Assembly (NCBI GenBank): GCA_041685145.1
Contig: JAWLGJ010000057.1
Location: 1 to 15,467, forward strand
Direction: 5' to 3'
DNA: 15,467 nucleotides
From: JAWLGJ01 sp041685145
Lineage (GTDB): Bacteria > Pseudomonadota > Alphaproteobacteria > Rhodospirillales > Magnetospirillaceae
The notes under the pieces were generated by a model that was given only the letters and a program-made list of their open reading frames with translations, did not search any database and was not told where the DNA came from. A program made the position numbers and the translations under genes. Below, one piece after another: positions 13,682 through 15,467 of this stretch (position 1 is its first letter; each line of letters begins with the position of its first letter).

Positions 13682-14362
13682 ATGACGGCGGCGGACGACG
13701 CGCCGACCTTGTTCGAGCGCCTGCGCGGGGCCTGCGGCGACGAATGGCGCGCCTACACCCGCCACGCCTTCGTGCTGCGCCTCGGCGACGGCAGCCTGCC
13801 GGAGGCGGCCTTCCGCCGCTACCTGGTCCAGGACTACCTGTTCCTGATCCACTTCGCCCGCGCCCACGCCCTGGCGGTGTTCAAGAGCGACACCCTCGAC
13901 GACATGCGCCAGGCCGCCGGCGGCATGGCCGCCATCCTCGACGAGATGGGCCTGCATGTGCGCTATTGCCGGCGCTGGGGGATCGGCCAGGACGAGATCG
14001 CCCGCCAGCCCGAGGCCGCCGCCACCGTCGCCTATACGCGCTATGTGCTGGAACGCGGCCTCGCCGGCGACCTTCTCGACCTGCATGTGGCGCTGGCGCC
14101 GTGCATCGTCGGCTATGCCGAGATCGGCGCCATGCTGGCGGCGCGGCCGGGCGGGCGGGACGAGGCCAACCCCTACGCCGACTGGATCGAGATGTATGCC
14201 GGCGAGGAGTACCAGCAGGTCGCCCGCGCCCATATCGAGCAGCTCGACCGCCTGATGGCGGCGCGGGGCGGCCCCGCCCGCATGGCGGCGCTGACCGAAA
14301 CCTTCCGCGTCGCCACCCGCCTGGAGACGGATTTCTGGCAAATGGGCCTCGACGGCGCCTGA
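13682..14362 (+). CDS. tenA: TenA-like thiaminase II (aminopyrimidine aminohydrolase)
   Basis: All-helical TenA-family enzyme that hydrolyses aminopyrimidines from degraded thiamin, returning hydroxymethylpyrimidine to thiamin synthesis; some members also split thiamin. The 226-residue protein shows the family landmarks: WRAYTRHAFVLRLGDGSLP, the QDYLFLIHFARAHALAV helix with D51, the nucleophile C141 in LAPCIVGYAEIG, and E215 in RLETDFW near the end. The Cys makes it the TenA_C type. Closest alternatives are PqqC-like proteins, which share the fold, but the Cys and Glu positions favour TenA. It begins four bases after the fdx stop, so it is probably the last gene of the Fe-S operon. That neighbour is unusual. 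Confidence 0.9.
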   Translation: MTAADDAPTLFERLRGACGDEWRAYTRHAFVLRLGDGSLPEAAFRRYLVQDYLFLIHFARAHALAVFKSDTLDDMRQAAGGMAAILDEMGLHVRYCRRWGIGQDEIARQPEAAATVAYTRYVLERGLAGDLLDLHVALAPCIVGYAEIGAMLAARPGGRDEANPYADWIEMYAGEEYQQVARAHIEQLDRLMAARGGPARMAALTETFRVATRLETDFWQMGLDGA

Positions 14363-14380
14363 GCCACCCGCGACCGCTTG

Positions 14381-14396
14381 CCCGGCCGCCGCCGGG
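14381..14396 (+). other. GC hairpin after tenA
   Basis: CCCGGC-CGCC-GCCGGG forms a perfect 6-bp stem with a four-base loop 19 bases after the tenA stop and about 37 bases before the next gene. There is no T-run, so it is at best a Rho-assisted or 3'-stabilising structure at the end of the operon. Confidence 0.3.
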
Positions 14397-14432
14397 GTGC
14401 GATCCTGGGGCGGCCGACCGAAGGGGGGAATC

Positions 14433-15467
14433 GTGCGTCCGAGGGGCCTGTCCATACGCGGGCGGCTGGTGACCGTCATCGCGCTGCTGCTGACCGCCGG
14501 CTTCCTGACCACCAATCTGGTGAGCTTCCGCGTCTCGACGCAGACGTTGAAGGCGACGATCCTCGAAAACGAACTGCCGCTGACCAGCAGCAACATCTAC
14601 AGCGAAATCCAGGCCGACCTGCTGCGGCCGGTCTTCGTTTCCTCGCTGATGGCGCACGACACCTTCCTCAAGGACTGGGTGCTCGCCGGAGAAGGCGACG
14701 TCGAGGCGGTCACCCGCTATCTGGACGAGATCCGCCGCCGCTACGGCGTCTTCACCAGCTTCTTCATTTCCGAAACCACCCGCCGCTACTACCATTTCAG
14801 CGGCGTTACCCAGGTGGTCGAGGCGCGCGACCCCGCCGACGTGTGGTTCTTCCGAGTCCGCGCGATGGAGGAGCCCTACGAAATCAACATCGATTACAAC
14901 CAGGCCCAGGACGACGCCATCACCGTCTTCGTCAATTATCGGGTCTTGGACTACGACGGCAACTTCCTGGGCGTCACCGGGGTCGGCCTTGCCGTCGACA
15001 GCGTCGCCAACATCATCGCGCGCTACGGCCAGACCTTCGGGCGCAACCTGTTTTTCGTCGACCGGGAGGGCGCCGTCACCGTGCGGGCCGGGCAACCGGG
15101 GCTGGACGCCGACAACATTCACGACGTCGAGGGATTGGCGGCGGTGGCGGAGCGCCTGCTGGCGTCGGAGCAGGGCTTTTTCGAATATGAGCGCGCCGGC
15201 GAGCCGATGCTGGCGACCACCCGCTTCATCCCCGAACTCGGCTGGCATGTGGTGGTCGAGCAACTGGAGTCGGAGGCGTTCCGGGGCCTGTGGCGCAGCT
15301 TCCTGACCAATCTGGCCATCGGCGCCGGCGTCATCGCCCTGACCATGACCGCGATCATTTATGCCGTTCACCTGTACCAGCGGCGACTGGAGCACATGGC
15401 CAGCCATGACGGCCTGACCGGCATCGGCAACCGCGCCTACTTCGACATGGCGCTGGAACAGGCGCTG
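14433..15467 (+). CDS. Membrane sensor diguanylate cyclase, N-terminal part (cut by right edge)
   Basis: Likely makes the second messenger c-di-GMP from two GTP in response to an extracytoplasmic signal. The visible 345 residues have a short basic N-terminus, a first membrane helix at about 11-31, a periplasmic region at 32-288, a second membrane helix at about 290-313, and then HMASHDGLTGIGNRAYFD (about 322-338), the opening of a GGDEF domain. The periplasmic region looks like a double-Cache type sensor and contains ELPLTSSNIYSEIQADLLRP and SSLMAHDTFLKDWVLAGE near its start, a block I recall from sensors such as SiaA-like proteins and receptors. The GTG start at 14433 follows a strong AGGGGGGA. 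The GG(D/E)EF signature itself lies outside, so whether it is active, or carries an added EAL domain, is not visible. Confidence 0.88.
   Translation, partial: MRPRGLSIRGRLVTVIALLLTAGFLTTNLVSFRVSTQTLKATILENELPLTSSNIYSEIQADLLRPVFVSSLMAHDTFLKDWVLAGEGDVEAVTRYLDEIRRRYGVFTSFFISETTRRYYHFSGVTQVVEARDPADVWFFRVRAMEEPYEINIDYNQAQDDAITVFVNYRVLDYDGNFLGVTGVGLAVDSVANIIARYGQTFGRNLFFVDREGAVTVRAGQPGLDADNIHDVEGLAAVAERLLASEQGFFEYERAGEPMLATTRFIPELGWHVVVEQLESEAFRGLWRSFLTNLAIGAGVIALTMTAIIYAVHLYQRRLEHMASHDGLTGIGNRAYFDMALEQAL

Overview
The window reads as chromosomal DNA of a GC-rich alphaproteobacterium, most likely a member of the Rhodospirillales or a close relative. Three things point there: very strong GC bias at third codon positions, separate nuoC and nuoD genes (fused in enterics), and a cysE-iscR-desulfurase-iscA-ferredoxin cluster with mitochondrial/alphaproteobacterial-type proteins. 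The genus is inference. No insertion sequence, phage gene, CRISPR array or rRNA is visible, and base composition is even, so this is core genome rather than an island.

Layout. (1) Positions 1-5658, minus strand: the start of a complex I operon, nuoA-B-C-D-E-F-G, tightly packed with overlapping or nearly touching genes; nuoG runs off the left edge. (2) Positions 5659-6235: an intergenic region with a tRNA-Asp(GUC) on the minus strand, a consensus-like promoter in front of it, a hairpin directly behind it, and further left the leader of nuoA. (3) Positions 6236-9599: nudC (plus), anmK (minus) and tyrS (plus); anmK and tyrS are divergent. (4) Positions 9611-10348: an alpha/beta hydrolase on the minus strand, convergent with tyrS. 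(5) Positions 10428-14362, plus strand: a good sigma-70-type promoter followed by cysE, iscR, a NifS/IscS-type cysteine desulfurase, an IscA-type protein, an ISC-type [2Fe-2S] ferredoxin and a TenA-like thiaminase II. (6) From 14433 to the right edge: a membrane sensor with a large periplasmic domain and the beginning of a GGDEF domain, cut by the window end.

How they fit together. The cysE-iscR operon makes O-acetylserine for cysteine, releases sulfur from cysteine, and carries and delivers Fe-S clusters under what is probably IscR control. Complex I at the other end of the window is one of the largest Fe-S cluster consumers in the cell (ligands for eight clusters can be read in NuoB, E, F and G). 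The most notable feature is that the Fe-S locus is short: desulfurase is followed directly by iscA and fdx, with no iscU, hscB or hscA between them, and it ends in a thiamin-salvage gene. No radically new system is evident; the best leads are this reduced ISC operon, two perfect palindromes at its control points, and the sensor cyclase.
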